Shown here: positions 24,073-32,506 of the stretch, piece after piece
How the letters are laid out: each line of letters starts with the position of its first letter
Position numbering within the stretch: position 1 is the stretch's first letter
NCBI GenBank assembly: GCA_026386795.1
Contig: JAPLMU010000064.1
Coordinates: 1-33,814, forward strand
Source of the DNA: Planctomycetota bacterium
GTDB lineage: Bacteria; Planctomycetota; Phycisphaerae; Phycisphaerales; SM1A02
Length of the DNA stretch: 33,814 nucleotides
Reading direction: 5' to 3'
The notes under the pieces: generated by a model
What the model saw: the letters and a program-made list of their open reading frames with translations, nothing else
Databases searched by the model: none
Told to the model about the DNA's origin: nothing
Made by a program: the position numbers and the translations under genes

Positions 24073-25644
24073 ATGAACACTCATTCTCCGGCCTCCCGGA
24101 AGCCATCCGTCTTCAACATTCGACGATTTCTACTGACTGCGGCGCTGGTTTCCGTGGTTGCTGGAATCGCAGGAATCATCATCACTGGGCGCAACGGAGG
24201 TAGTGGACCGGTTGCCGCGCCAGTTGCCGATGTGAAGGCGCCAGTAGCCACATCCACAACAGCACCAACAGCAACACAGGGTGTTGGATCCACACCAGTG
24301 ACCGCAGCATCGGCTGCGAGCCCTGCACCGCAAGCACCGAAGCCCGCCAACGATGAACTTGCATGGGTCGCCGCCGCACCTGGATCGCCCACCGAGAAAG
24401 CCACGCCGATCGGATCGCTCGACCCGAAGGTCGCGCAGTTCCAACTTGACCTCACCGCGCGTGGTGCGGGAATTTCTGAAATCATCTTCAGTGACCTCTG
24501 GCGAACCGCAAGCGATGCCGCGAGTGCGCGCACCGGTCACGCGCCCGCCGAAGGCCAATATGTCCTGAGCGCACCTGGCAAACTGCAGGGCTTCACTGTT
24601 CCACTGCTTTCCGCACGTGTTCTTGATGTCGATGGTCGACAGATCCGCATCGACGGCAATGTTTGGCGAGAGACCACACCTGGCACGTTTGTTACCGAAA
24701 TCTCTGATGGCACTGGTGCACTGCAATTGCGCGCCACCCGGCACTGGGTGGTTGAGACTGGTTCGTATGACCTTCGCTGCGAACAGCGCGTCGAAAACCT
24801 TTCAGCAACACCACACTCGATTCGTTGGATTCAGTTTGGACCAACAAATCTCACGCGTGATCAGAATGATTCTGTTGACCCGCGGCGCTTCCAATCTGGT
24901 TACCTGATGTCCAAGGAACGGGATCCGGGCCAACAGACAGTCATTGTGCATGACGCCACCATTGATCAATCGAAGTTAGTAACACAAGTCGAAGGCGGTA
25001 ACGTCTCTGTTTGGCCAAATGACCACCAAACACAAGAGCGGTACGGACTCTCGTGGTTTGGAGCAACCAATCGCTATTTCGCGCTTGCGGTTCATGCGCC
25101 ATACTCGGCGGCGGGCTCAACGTCGAAGACCATTGCGCCAGCAATCGCCTCTATCGCCGCACAGGTTGGTGATGGCATCCACAATGGCACGCCAGAGAAA
25201 GTCATCTTCACCACCTGCTCCAGTGATGCAGTGACGGTGGCGCCTGGTGCGAGTGCAAGTTTCGATATCGGCGTCTTTGCTGGTCCACTCGAACGATCAC
25301 TCTTGACTGGCATGCAGCCCTACGCGGCGCTCAATATGCAGGGATTGATCCTGTATCTCATGAGTGGTTGCTGCAGTTTCTGCACATTCTCTTGGCTCGC
25401 TGACTTCTTGGTGTGGTTCTTGGCGTTCCTTCACAACTACGTGGTCTTTGATTGGGGTCAAGCCGGAAATCGACCTGCTCCAGAAGCGCTACAAAGAAGA
25501 CCCGAAGAGACTCCAAGAAGAAACCATCCGCCTCTATCGCGAGAAGGGTGTAAATCCACTCGGCTGCGCTGGTGGCATGGTTCCAACCTTCCTGCAGATG
25601 CCGATCTGGATCGCGCTGTACGCCGTCTTGTACTTCGCGTTTGA
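24073..25644 (+). CDS. yidC: Membrane protein insertase YidC, N-terminal part (frame disrupted)
   Basis: The frame encodes the start of YidC, which inserts membrane proteins with or without SecYEG. Residues ~18-40 are the first transmembrane helix (FLLTAALVSVVAGIAGIIIT), then an Ala/Pro/Thr-rich linker, then the periplasmic P1 beta-sandwich (residues ~110-415: LTARGAGISEIIFSDLW, LRATRHWVVETGSYDLRCEQ). The second membrane segment begins at WLADFLVWFLAFLHNYVVFDWG and is then cut off: family homology ends at Gly462 (about 25458) and the remaining ~60 residues are out of frame. The continuation is in the next frame. A stretch of roughly 30-35 residues that should follow DWG (the helix with the conserved groove arginine) is absent from both frames. 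Confidence 0.85.
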   Translation: MNTHSPASRKPSVFNIRRFLLTAALVSVVAGIAGIIITGRNGGSGPVAAPVADVKAPVATSTTAPTATQGVGSTPVTAASAASPAPQAPKPANDELAWVAAAPGSPTEKATPIGSLDPKVAQFQLDLTARGAGISEIIFSDLWRTASDAASARTGHAPAEGQYVLSAPGKLQGFTVPLLSARVLDVDGRQIRIDGNVWRETTPGTFVTEISDGTGALQLRATRHWVVETGSYDLRCEQRVENLSATPHSIRWIQFGPTNLTRDQNDSVDPRRFQSGYLMSKERDPGQQTVIVHDATIDQSKLVTQVEGGNVSVWPNDHQTQERYGLSWFGATNRYFALAVHAPYSAAGSTSKTIAPAIASIAAQVGDGIHNGTPEKVIFTTCSSDAVTVAPGASASFDIGVFAGPLERSLLTGMQPYAALNMQGLILYLMSGCCSFCTFSWLADFLVWFLAFLHNYVVFDWGQAGNRPAPEALQRRPEETPRRNHPPLSREGCKSTRLRWWHGSNLPADADLDRAVRRLVLRV

Positions 25645-26179
25645 ACTACGGCAACAGCCAGCGTTCTTTGGCGTGTTCCAGAAGATGGCCGGCTGGCCGT
25701 TCCTGAGTGACCTCAGTGCGCAAGACCATTTCATCTCACTGCCATTCGAGGTGAACCTATACATCGCCAAGGTCACTTCCATCAACCTGATTCCAATCTT
25801 GATGGGTGTGGTCTTCTTCATTCAACAGAAGTACATGAGCCCGCCACCCACGGCGACACAGACGCCCGAGCAGGAGCAGCAGCAGAAGATGATGAAGTGG
25901 ATGATGGTCATCCTCTTCCCGGTCATGCTCTACACCGCGCCAAGTGGACTCACTTTGTACATCGCCACTAGCACGCTGATTGGTATCTATGAGAGCAAGC
26001 GCGTGAAAGCTGAGGTGGCAAAGATGGACTTTAGTAAGCCAAATACCGCGAAGAACGGTTGGCTGCAGAAGGCCTATAGCAGCGCCATGAAACGCGCGCA
26101 AGATGTGCAACAGAAGGCACAGAAGCGCTCGCAGGCGAATGTCACCAAGGCACCAAGCAAGAAGTTCCGCGACAAGTGA
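25364..26179 (+). CDS. yidC: Membrane protein insertase YidC, C-terminal part (frame disrupted)
   Basis: From about 25457 this frame resumes YidC: KPEIDLLQKRYKEDPKRLQEETIRLY is the cytoplasmic coiled loop, GVNPLGCAGGMVPTFLQMPIWIALYAVLYFAFELR is the next transmembrane segment, followed by the segments around NLIPILMGVVFFIQQKYMSPP and MMKWMMVILFPVMLYTAPSGLTLY, and a basic C-terminal tail (AKNGWLQKAYSSAMKRAQ). The first ~30 residues of the frame, from the GTG at 25364, are non-homologous shadow of the upstream part. As read, neither fragment alone is a functional insertase. YidC is generally essential, so an assembly error is as likely as a real lesion. mnmE follows 12 bp later. Confidence 0.85.
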   Translation: MVAAVSAHSLGSLTSWCGSWRSFTTTWSLIGVKPEIDLLQKRYKEDPKRLQEETIRLYREKGVNPLGCAGGMVPTFLQMPIWIALYAVLYFAFELRQQPAFFGVFQKMAGWPFLSDLSAQDHFISLPFEVNLYIAKVTSINLIPILMGVVFFIQQKYMSPPPTATQTPEQEQQQKMMKWMMVILFPVMLYTAPSGLTLYIATSTLIGIYESKRVKAEVAKMDFSKPNTAKNGWLQKAYSSAMKRAQDVQQKAQKRSQANVTKAPSKKFRDK

Positions 26180-26191
26180 TCTGATATCGGC

Positions 26192-27550
26192 ATGGACAAC
26201 CAGAGCGTCATCCTCGCAGTCGCAAACCCACCGGGAAGCGCGACGCGCGGGATTGTTCGTGCCAGTGGTACTGATGCTTGCCGGGTGTTGGCTGACGCGA
26301 TGGACTCGTCATGTCACGGGGCGAATGATGTACGTGCGCGCCGACGCGGGGTACACGTGGTGAGTTTGCTTGCTCCATCCATACGTGCATTGGCGATTGT
26401 GATGCCCGGCCCGGCCAGCGCTACTGGTGAAGACTGCGCAGAGATTCATACCGTGGGCAATCCTTATGTACTTGAACGGATCATTGAAGCAGTCATCACC
26501 CGATCAGGTGGCGCCGCACGGCGCGCATACCCAGGTGAATTCAGTGTGCGTGCTGTTATGTCTGGGCGCATTGGAATTGCGTCCGCGGAGCGCGTAGCCG
26601 CGAGCATCATGGCTGAAACCGACGCTGATTTGGCTGCCGCGTCAATGTTGCAAACAGGCGCAGTGGAGCAATCAACGGCACGCGACGCGGACGAGATTGC
26701 AACACTGTTAGCACTCGTTGAAGCTGGCATTGACTTTACTGACCAAGATGATGTGGTCGCCATTGCCCGGCCGCAACTCCTGCGCCGCGTATGTTCGGTG
26801 CGCGATGGGATCCGCGCACGCTGCGCAGTTGCGGCCGGTGCCGAGTCGGCACAGCGGGCTGCACGTGTTGTACTGACTGGCAAACCAAACACTGGAAAGA
26901 GTTCGCTGTTCAATGCACTCTTAGGACAAACACGCACGGTAGAGAGCGCGCAAAGCGGAACGACGCGTGACGCCATCGAGCATGCATGCACGCTGCCGGG
27001 CGGAACCGAGGTGATCATGGTTGATGCGCCCGGAATTGAAGATGCCGTGCATGAAGTGGATGTCCTTATGCAGGCGCGTGCGCACGAGGCAATCAACCGC
27101 GCAGATGTGATCATCCGATGTAGCGCTGCTGACGACAAAGATCCGGGCGCGATGGTTGAGACCCACTCAACCACAACCAGACAAGCGACAACCATCTATG
27201 TTCGAACGAAATGCGACATAGTGAATGTGTCGACTACGACAAATTCTCACGCCACCATTGCTACGAGCGCTCACACTGGCGCTGGAATTCCTGACCTTCG
27301 GAACGCAATTGCGCGCGCCGTTTCCAAGCACGGACCACGGAACTCTCATGAATTCATGCTTGGTGTTGCACGATTGGCGCTCCTAAAGGAGGCCGCAAAC
27401 GCACTTGACGAAGTAGTGATTATCGATGCCCCGGAACTAGTAGCCGCAGCGCTACGCACCGCCCTTGATCGACTTGGTGAAGTTGCTGGAGCGATCCCAC
27501 CCGATGATGTCCTTGGCCGATTGTTCTCGAGTTTCTGTATTGGAAAGTGA
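26192..27550 (+). CDS. mnmE: tRNA modification GTPase MnmE
   Basis: 452 residues. With MnmG it makes the 5-carboxymethylaminomethyl group on wobble uridine. The N-terminal folate-binding domain opens with ILAVANPPGSATRGIVRASG, the helical domain has RRAYPGEFSVRAVMSGRIGIASAERV (partial match to the family YPGEF signature), the G domain has GKPNTGKSS (230-238, with the K-loop Asn233), SGTTRD and a variant G3 DAPG (278-281, usually DTAG), and the C-terminus ends FCIGK with the conserved cysteine. The G4 motif reads TKCD where NKxD is usual. It is more divergent than typical MnmE but complete. It follows yidC, the gene order seen in many bacteria. Confidence 0.93.
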   Translation: MDNQSVILAVANPPGSATRGIVRASGTDACRVLADAMDSSCHGANDVRARRRGVHVVSLLAPSIRALAIVMPGPASATGEDCAEIHTVGNPYVLERIIEAVITRSGGAARRAYPGEFSVRAVMSGRIGIASAERVAASIMAETDADLAAASMLQTGAVEQSTARDADEIATLLALVEAGIDFTDQDDVVAIARPQLLRRVCSVRDGIRARCAVAAGAESAQRAARVVLTGKPNTGKSSLFNALLGQTRTVESAQSGTTRDAIEHACTLPGGTEVIMVDAPGIEDAVHEVDVLMQARAHEAINRADVIIRCSAADDKDPGAMVETHSTTTRQATTIYVRTKCDIVNVSTTTNSHATIATSAHTGAGIPDLRNAIARAVSKHGPRNSHEFMLGVARLALLKEAANALDEVVIIDAPELVAAALRTALDRLGEVAGAIPPDDVLGRLFSSFCIGK

Positions 27551-27596
27551 GTGCGTTGCGCCCGCCGCCAAACGCCCACGAAGTAACCTTCCCCGC

Positions 27597-27986
27597 GTGC
27601 AAGGCTCCATCGACATCCGTGTCCGTTACTGCGAGTGCGATCCGATGGGCGTTGTCCATCACACCGTCTATCCGGTGTGGTTTGAGATGGGGCGAACCGA
27701 ACTTCTGCGCTCTACTGGCCGCACATACCGCGACATGGAAGCGCAGAACATGCTGCTGGCTGTTGTCAAACTGGAAGTCACCTACAAGCAACCAGCTCGC
27801 TATGACGAAGTAGTGCAACTGCGAACCACCCTTGTTCGTGTTGGTGCTGTAAAGGTGGAACACACATACGAAATCTGGCGCGACGACGTGCTGTTGGTGG
27901 CGGGCGCAACAACGCTCGCGTGTATCGATCGCAATGGTCGTGCTCAGGCCATTCCCGAAGGTTTGCTTACTACCCCCGCGGAGTAA
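27597..27986 (+). CDS. YbgC-like acyl-CoA thioesterase
   Basis: 129 residues, the usual hotdog-fold length. The motif RYCECDPMGVVHHTVYPVWFE holds the catalytic Asp of the 4-hydroxybenzoyl-CoA/YbgC group; GRTELLRSTGRTYRDME and LVRVGAVKVEHTYEIWR continue the fold. It hydrolyses acyl-CoA thioesters; the substrate is unknown. GTG at 27597 is the best start because it gives MQGSIDIRVRYCE, a family-typical N-terminus, and leaves 46 bp after mnmE; an in-frame TTG at 27540 would add 19 residues and overlap mnmE. It overlaps the convergent DUF721 gene by 17 bp. Confidence 0.88.
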   Translation: MQGSIDIRVRYCECDPMGVVHHTVYPVWFEMGRTELLRSTGRTYRDMEAQNMLLAVVKLEVTYKQPARYDEVVQLRTTLVRVGAVKVEHTYEIWRDDVLLVAGATTLACIDRNGRAQAIPEGLLTTPAE

Positions 27987-28446
27987 CCGCGGTCGGTGAT
28001 TGCCCCAACCGGATCTTGACGCGTAGGCCAGGTACTTGAAGTACGCGGCGTAATTCTGCGAGCACGCCAGCACGGAGTGCGCGGTCAACCGCAAACGACG
28101 CCGACGAATTACTGACGCCGATCACAATCTGCATCGCGCTCACCGACTCGATCCATGTTTCATCTATCAATTGCGCTGGCATTGCGGCCCGCCACGCCTC
28201 GGCGGCGCTACCGCTGCGTTCGACATCGCGCTTTGCTTGTCGCGCAATATCCCCAACCATTCGGCTGATGGAAACATCTTTGTCGCGGAATGCACGGCGT
28301 TCGCACATGTGTTGGGTACGCAGGATTGCTGGGTCAAGCGGCGCGGCTGTCTTGATCGAATCCGCCGGCGCCTTGCCAACACGGGTAGGTGGTGCCTCCT
28401 TTGGGGCACCCGCCATATCCCCTGAATTGGTCGTCCGCTTCGCCAT
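27970..28446 (-). CDS. DUF721 (DciA-like) domain protein
   Basis: 158 residues. The first ~75 are polar and probably disordered. Residues ~80-147 match DUF721: AAEAWRAAMPAQLIDETW, a SVSAMQIVIGVSNSSASFAV strand pair, then RALRAGVLAELRRVLQVPGLRVKIRLG, the domain that in DciA recruits the replicative helicase in bacteria lacking DnaC. Whether this protein performs that role here is inference from the domain alone. The ATG at 28446 (MAKRTTNSGD) is preferred to upstream Mets that would overlap the divergent ABC gene. The stop overlaps the thioesterase by 17 bp, tail to tail. Confidence 0.62.
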   Translation of the reverse strand: MAKRTTNSGDMAGAPKEAPPTRVGKAPADSIKTAAPLDPAILRTQHMCERRAFRDKDVSISRMVGDIARQAKRDVERSGSAAEAWRAAMPAQLIDETWIESVSAMQIVIGVSNSSASFAVDRALRAGVLAELRRVLQVPGLRVKIRLGQSPTAVTPRG

Positions 28447-28502
28447 GGGTTCACATCGTAGTTCGAAGGTGCGCGTTTCCAAGTGGGTATCGTGCTCGCT
28501 CC

Positions 28503-29585
28503 GTGATTTCCGTAACTCTCGAAAATCTCTGCAAGACCTATGGACAGACAGTGGCTGTCGATGGCGTGACGTTGGAGGCCCCAAAGGGCGGTCTGACATT
28601 CTTGCTTGGTCCATCAGGTTGTGGCAAGACCACCATCCTGCGAATGATTGCAGGGTTCCTTGAGCCGAGCGCCGGAGTCATTCGCTTTGGCGACCGGGAT
28701 GTCACGAGCCTCTCTGCCGAAAAGCGTGACTGTGGCATGGTGTTCCAAAGTTATGCACTGTGGCCACACATGACGGTCGCGCAGAATGTTGCGTTTGGTC
28801 TTGAAGTGCGCAAAGTGCCCACTGCGGAAATGCGTAAGCGGGTCGGCGAAGCCTTAGAAATGGTGCGCATGGGCACGTATGCCGAACGCAAGCCAAATCA
28901 ATTGTCTGGTGGGCAACAACAACGCGTTGCGCTTGCACGAGCGATTGTTTACCGACCGGACGTGTTACTGCTCGACGAGCCACTCTCGAACCTCGACGCG
29001 AAATTGCGCTTAGAAATGCGCGGTGAAATCCGTCGCATTGTTGATGATCTACGCGTGACTGCGATTTATGTGACGCATGATCAGAAGGAAAGTTTGAGCC
29101 TTGCTGACAAGATGGTGGTTCTTCGCGATGGTCGCATTGAGCAGGTTGGCGGTCCGCGCGAGCTTTACGAGCGCCCGTGCAATCGTTTCGTAGCGGAGTT
29201 CTTGGGGGAGACGAATTTTCTTGCAGCGACTATTGATGTCGCCGCTCACGGTTCGATTTCGTCAAGCCCGCGCCTCGTGAAGACCAGCGCGGGAATCCTG
29301 GAGACAACCACTGCGAGTGATCGCAGTACATCAGCGAGTCTGGTTGCCAGCGTGCGTCCAGAATCACTGCGAATGCATCCGGAACACAGTGTTGCGGCTG
29401 ACCGCCCTGCGCTCCGTGGTGTGGTTGCAGAGAGCACCTACCTTGGCGAGGTCGCCCAGCACCGGGTTGATTGCAAGGGCACGCAAATCAAGGTATTTGA
29501 ACTGAATCCACGCCACCTTTCGCGACGCGGTGAACCGGTTGCCCTCACGGTGGACGCCGACCAAGTGGTGATGCTGGACAGATAA
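28503..29585 (+). CDS. ABC transporter ATP-binding protein, MalK/PotA/FbpC-like
   Basis: 360 residues. The nucleotide-binding domain has Walker A GPSGCGKTT, Q-loop FQSYALWPHMTV, signature LSGGQQQRVALARA, Walker B DVLLLDEPLSNLDAKLR and H-loop THDQKESL. The C-terminal ~120 residues form the OB-fold TOBE regulatory domain (VRPESLRMHPE, TYLGEVAQHRVDCKG). This layout is typical of importers for sugars, polyamines, iron or sulfate. No permease or binding protein is encoded beside it, so it may energise permeases elsewhere, as MsmK-like ATPases do. The GTG at 28503 gives the natural N-terminus (VISVTLENLCKTYG). A 7-bp inverted repeat (29577-29583 and 29590-29596) overlaps the stop codon. Confidence 0.9.
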   Translation: MISVTLENLCKTYGQTVAVDGVTLEAPKGGLTFLLGPSGCGKTTILRMIAGFLEPSAGVIRFGDRDVTSLSAEKRDCGMVFQSYALWPHMTVAQNVAFGLEVRKVPTAEMRKRVGEALEMVRMGTYAERKPNQLSGGQQQRVALARAIVYRPDVLLLDEPLSNLDAKLRLEMRGEIRRIVDDLRVTAIYVTHDQKESLSLADKMVVLRDGRIEQVGGPRELYERPCNRFVAEFLGETNFLAATIDVAAHGSISSSPRLVKTSAGILETTTASDRSTSASLVASVRPESLRMHPEHSVAADRPALRGVVAESTYLGEVAQHRVDCKGTQIKVFELNPRHLSRRGEPVALTVDADQVVMLDR

Positions 29586-29660
29586 ACCGATCTGTCTGAA
29601 CCCCTCCGGCTCCTATCTATCGCTCCATTCTTGGGTGATTTCCTGCCCTATCCTGCGCCC

Positions 29661-30698
29661 ATGCGCACATCGATCGCCGCGGCCTCGGCCGCCCTCGTCC
29701 TTGGTTCCATGCTCGCCGCTTCGTCTGCCGTCAATGTGCCGCCGACGAGTCTCAAGGAGACACCTGCCGAACGCAACGAGCGGATGTCGTGGTGGCGGTC
29801 AGCGCGGTTTGGGATGTTCATTCATTTCGGTTTGTATTCCACACCCGCTGGTATGTGGGATGGCAAGGAAGTGGGTGGCGCGGGTGAGTGGCTCCTGCAA
29901 ACAGGGAAAATCGATCCGATCATCTATGAGAAGACGCTGCTGCCGCAATTCAATCCAGTGAAATTTGATGCCAAGCAATGGGCAGACATTGCTCGCGATG
30001 CTGGCATGCAATATGTCGTCATCACCACCAAACACCACGATGGTTTCGCGCTGTGGAATAGCGAAGTGAGTGAGTACGACGTCATGGCGACGCCATTCAA
30101 GCGCGACATCATGAAGGAACTCTCCGAAGCCGTACGCGCTGATGGCATGCAAATGTGCTGGTACCACTCAATCATGGACTGGCATCATCCTGATTACCTG
30201 CCACGCCGCCCATGGGATAAGCGTCCAGAAGATCCACAGAGCTATCCGCGCTATGTGAATTACATGCAGGCGCAGCTCAAGGAAATCCTCACGAATTACG
30301 GCAAGATCGGCATTGTGTGGTTTGATGGTGAATGGGAAGACACCTGGAACCACACGTGGGGCAAGAACACTGACAACTTTGTCCGGGGCATCCAGCCACA
30401 AATCATTGTCAACAACCGCGTCGATAGCGGGCGCGCTGGCATGGATGGATTCTCAAAGGACGAAGCATCGCGCGGCGACTATGGGACGCCCGAGCAAACC
30501 ATTCCACCGAACGGTATGCCCGGAAAGGATTGGGAAACATGCATGACGATGAATGACACGTGGGGGTTCAAGACTTCCGATCACAATTGGAAAGATCCAC
30601 AAGAACTCATTCGCATGTTGTGCGACATCGCATCAAAGGGTGGCAACTTCCTATTGAATGTTGGACCGCGCGGCGATGGCACCGCCGTTCCCTCGTAA
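29661..30698 (+). CDS. GH29 alpha-L-fucosidase, N-terminal catalytic part (frame disrupted)
   Basis: 345 residues in this frame. A signal peptide (MRTSIAAASAALVLGSMLAASSA) is followed by a GH29 TIM barrel: WWRSARFGMFIHFGLYS, YVVITTKHHDGFALWNS, WYHSIMDWHHPDYLP, and WFDGEWED, where Asp222 is the expected nucleophile. DIASKGGNFLLNVGPRGDGT is the family's last barrel motif. The frame then ends at VPS-stop (30696-30698) just where the enzyme normally goes on with a helix and the C-terminal domain; homology resumes in another frame at about 30682. About 25-30 residues are missing. The enzyme is retaining and removes terminal fucose from glycans or fucoidan-like polymers. The catalytic part itself looks nearly complete. 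Confidence 0.87.
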   Translation: MRTSIAAASAALVLGSMLAASSAVNVPPTSLKETPAERNERMSWWRSARFGMFIHFGLYSTPAGMWDGKEVGGAGEWLLQTGKIDPIIYEKTLLPQFNPVKFDAKQWADIARDAGMQYVVITTKHHDGFALWNSEVSEYDVMATPFKRDIMKELSEAVRADGMQMCWYHSIMDWHHPDYLPRRPWDKRPEDPQSYPRYVNYMQAQLKEILTNYGKIGIVWFDGEWEDTWNHTWGKNTDNFVRGIQPQIIVNNRVDSGRAGMDGFSKDEASRGDYGTPEQTIPPNGMPGKDWETCMTMNDTWGFKTSDHNWKDPQELIRMLCDIASKGGNFLLNVGPRGDGTAVPS

Positions 30699-31404
30699 AT
30701 TCCAGTGGGGGCGCATCACTCAGGGTGTTGGCCCACTGAGCGGGCCCGAGAGCACCACGCTCAATCTCATGGTCTTTCACTGGCCGGCCGATGGAACAAT
30801 CCGGTTGACGGGTATTAAAAACGAGCCGATTTCAGCCAAGATTCTTGGCGCAGCCGACCGGTCGCCCAAGGCAATCCACCAAGATGACGGAATTCTCGTC
30901 ACTGGGCTCGGTGCCACGCCTGTGGATGCTGACGCGACGGTTGTCCAGATTGCAATTCTTGGCAAACCAATCGTTGAGCCGTTCATCATCAAGCCCGATG
31001 GAAGCGGAGTCATCACCTGCACAGCCGCCGATGCAATCGTGACTGGCAGCATCCAGTACGAGAATCGATTTGAAAATCTCGGCTGGTGGCGCGACACCGC
31101 GAGCACCGCCTCTTGGACGATCAAGGTGCCGGCTGCTGGCAAGTATCGCGTGACCGTTGCCTATGCGTGCAACATCACCTGTGGTGGCGATGTCGAGTTG
31201 TCAGTAATCGATCCCAATGGCGGCGCCCCACAGATAATCACCAGTAACCTACCGCCGCGTTCTGATTGGGGCGACTTCATAAATCTCACGGTTGGCAACG
31301 TTGCGCTCACTGCTGGTACCCGCGTTATCTCTGTGAAGGCCGCCACCAAGCCTGGCGAATCCTTCATCAATCTCCGCAATCTCACCTTGATGCCGGTGAA
31401 GTAA
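30658..31404 (+). CDS. GH29 alpha-L-fucosidase, C-terminal beta-sandwich part (frame disrupted)
   Basis: From about 30682 this frame continues the fucosidase: PPFPRKFQWGRITQGVGP and LMVFHWPADGTIRLTGIKNEP are the usual start of the C-terminal beta-sandwich. Residues ~125-248 form a further carbohydrate-binding-like beta domain (FENLGWWRDTASTASWTIKV, AGKYRVTVAYACN, SDWGDFINLTVGNVALTAGTR). The first ~8 residues are shadow of the catalytic frame. It has no independent signal peptide or ribosome binding site, so it is unlikely to be a separate gene. The stop lies 12 bp before the next gene. Confidence 0.82.
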   Translation: MLDRAAMAPPFPRKFQWGRITQGVGPLSGPESTTLNLMVFHWPADGTIRLTGIKNEPISAKILGAADRSPKAIHQDDGILVTGLGATPVDADATVVQIAILGKPIVEPFIIKPDGSGVITCTAADAIVTGSIQYENRFENLGWWRDTASTASWTIKVPAAGKYRVTVAYACNITCGGDVELSVIDPNGGAPQIITSNLPPRSDWGDFINLTVGNVALTAGTRVISVKAATKPGESFINLRNLTLMPVK

Positions 31405-31416
31405 ACTCTGTGCCCC

Positions 31417-32313
31417 ATGCCGACTTTCACACTCAACGGAACCGCGATTGAACTTGTGCCCCAGCCACGGGAGTCGTTTGCGTGGCTTGCCGGGCAGGTC
31501 TACCGCCGTCTGCACGAGGGCCCGCCGCTTCCAGCGATCCTGACCGTCTTTGCGCACGAGGGCACCACAACCCAAGGGTTACCAACGACCGATGGTCGCA
31601 TTCAGGCAATCCTCTGGACGCTGTGGCAGATTGGAATTGCATCAGCGCGCATTGAGGGTGAAGGCGAAAAGCGCGAGGTGAAGTGGGACAAGGGTGAACA
31701 TCTCAATATAGATGCCCGTCCCATCATTGAACACTTCACGGAAGAGGGAATTGCTGAAGGTCGGGCGTTGGCCGCGGCATTGGTAGTGGTTGCCGGACGC
31801 CACGTCAAAGTAAACGGCATTGAAATGCACGTGAAGATCAACAACTTCGAGCTCATCAAGGCGCAAGCCGCCGAGATGGAGAAGCGCCGCATTGATCCAA
31901 AGAATGACCCAGCGATGGCTGCCGCGAGTTACGTGGCTGAACTACTTTCACAGGGCGCGGACCAGAATGACCTACGGCTGCGTGCTGCAATTGAACTTGC
32001 TGCTGACCTTGGTATTCGTTCAATGTTTGTTGATGCCGCGACGCGCCAGTTGCGCATTGAGGGCTTCAACGAGCAGGCCGCACTCGCAGCCGCGTATTTC
32101 CAGGGTGCGCCGGTTGAACAGTTTCAGTCTGCCATCAATCGGGCGCAGGCGCTTAATAAGATGGCACTTGAAAGTGCACAGAAGTCCGGACGCGCGCCGG
32201 CTTCGAGTACGGATGCCGTTCGGGGTCCGGGTGGATCGCCAGAGCTGGTCAGTACGACAGGAAAGTCTGGAAATCAAGGTCAACAGACGCCGTTCAAGCG
32301 CCGTCGACGCTAA
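31417..32313 (+). CDS. Hypothetical soluble protein with basic C-terminal tail
   Basis: 298 residues. No family is recognised. The sequence has no signal peptide or membrane helix. The N-terminal half alternates hydrophobic strands (FTLNGTAIELVPQP, AALVVVAGRHVKVNGIEMHVKI), and the C-terminal half is mostly helical and Ala/Glu/Gln-rich (DLRLRAAIELAADLGIRSM, EQFQSAINRAQALNKMALES) with a disordered tail ending PFKRRRR. The tail could bind nucleic acid or an acidic surface. It starts 12 bp after the fucosidase and may be co-transcribed with it. Real coding is supported by length and by the codon-phase consistency of the frame. Confidence 0.6.
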   Translation: MPTFTLNGTAIELVPQPRESFAWLAGQVYRRLHEGPPLPAILTVFAHEGTTTQGLPTTDGRIQAILWTLWQIGIASARIEGEGEKREVKWDKGEHLNIDARPIIEHFTEEGIAEGRALAAALVVVAGRHVKVNGIEMHVKINNFELIKAQAAEMEKRRIDPKNDPAMAAASYVAELLSQGADQNDLRLRAAIELAADLGIRSMFVDAATRQLRIEGFNEQAALAAAYFQGAPVEQFQSAINRAQALNKMALESAQKSGRAPASSTDAVRGPGGSPELVSTTGKSGNQGQQTPFKRRRR

Positions 32314-32506
32314 TCCATACTGAACAGTGACTATTGCCAGCAATGTGTGAGCGACCGGTCCAAACGGACTCCGCGAGCAATTGTGCACATATTTACCTCA
32401 CAGAATCCTTGACCTTCGGTCCACGAAATCGACCGTTGCAATGACCCTGCGTGGCGATTCCGTGTGGATCGTCACGCGGGGATCAGGAACTTGAGGAGGG
32501 AATGCT
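32314..32506. other. Intergenic region before the macro-domain-like gene
   Basis: About 190 bp with no gene. It holds short symmetric motifs: ACTG-AA-CAGT near 32326, GACCGGTC near 32353, and GTCC-AAAC-GGAC just after it. None is followed by a T-run. It probably contains the promoter of the downstream gene, which has a strong GGAGGG ribosome binding site at 32495-32500. Confidence 0.35.
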
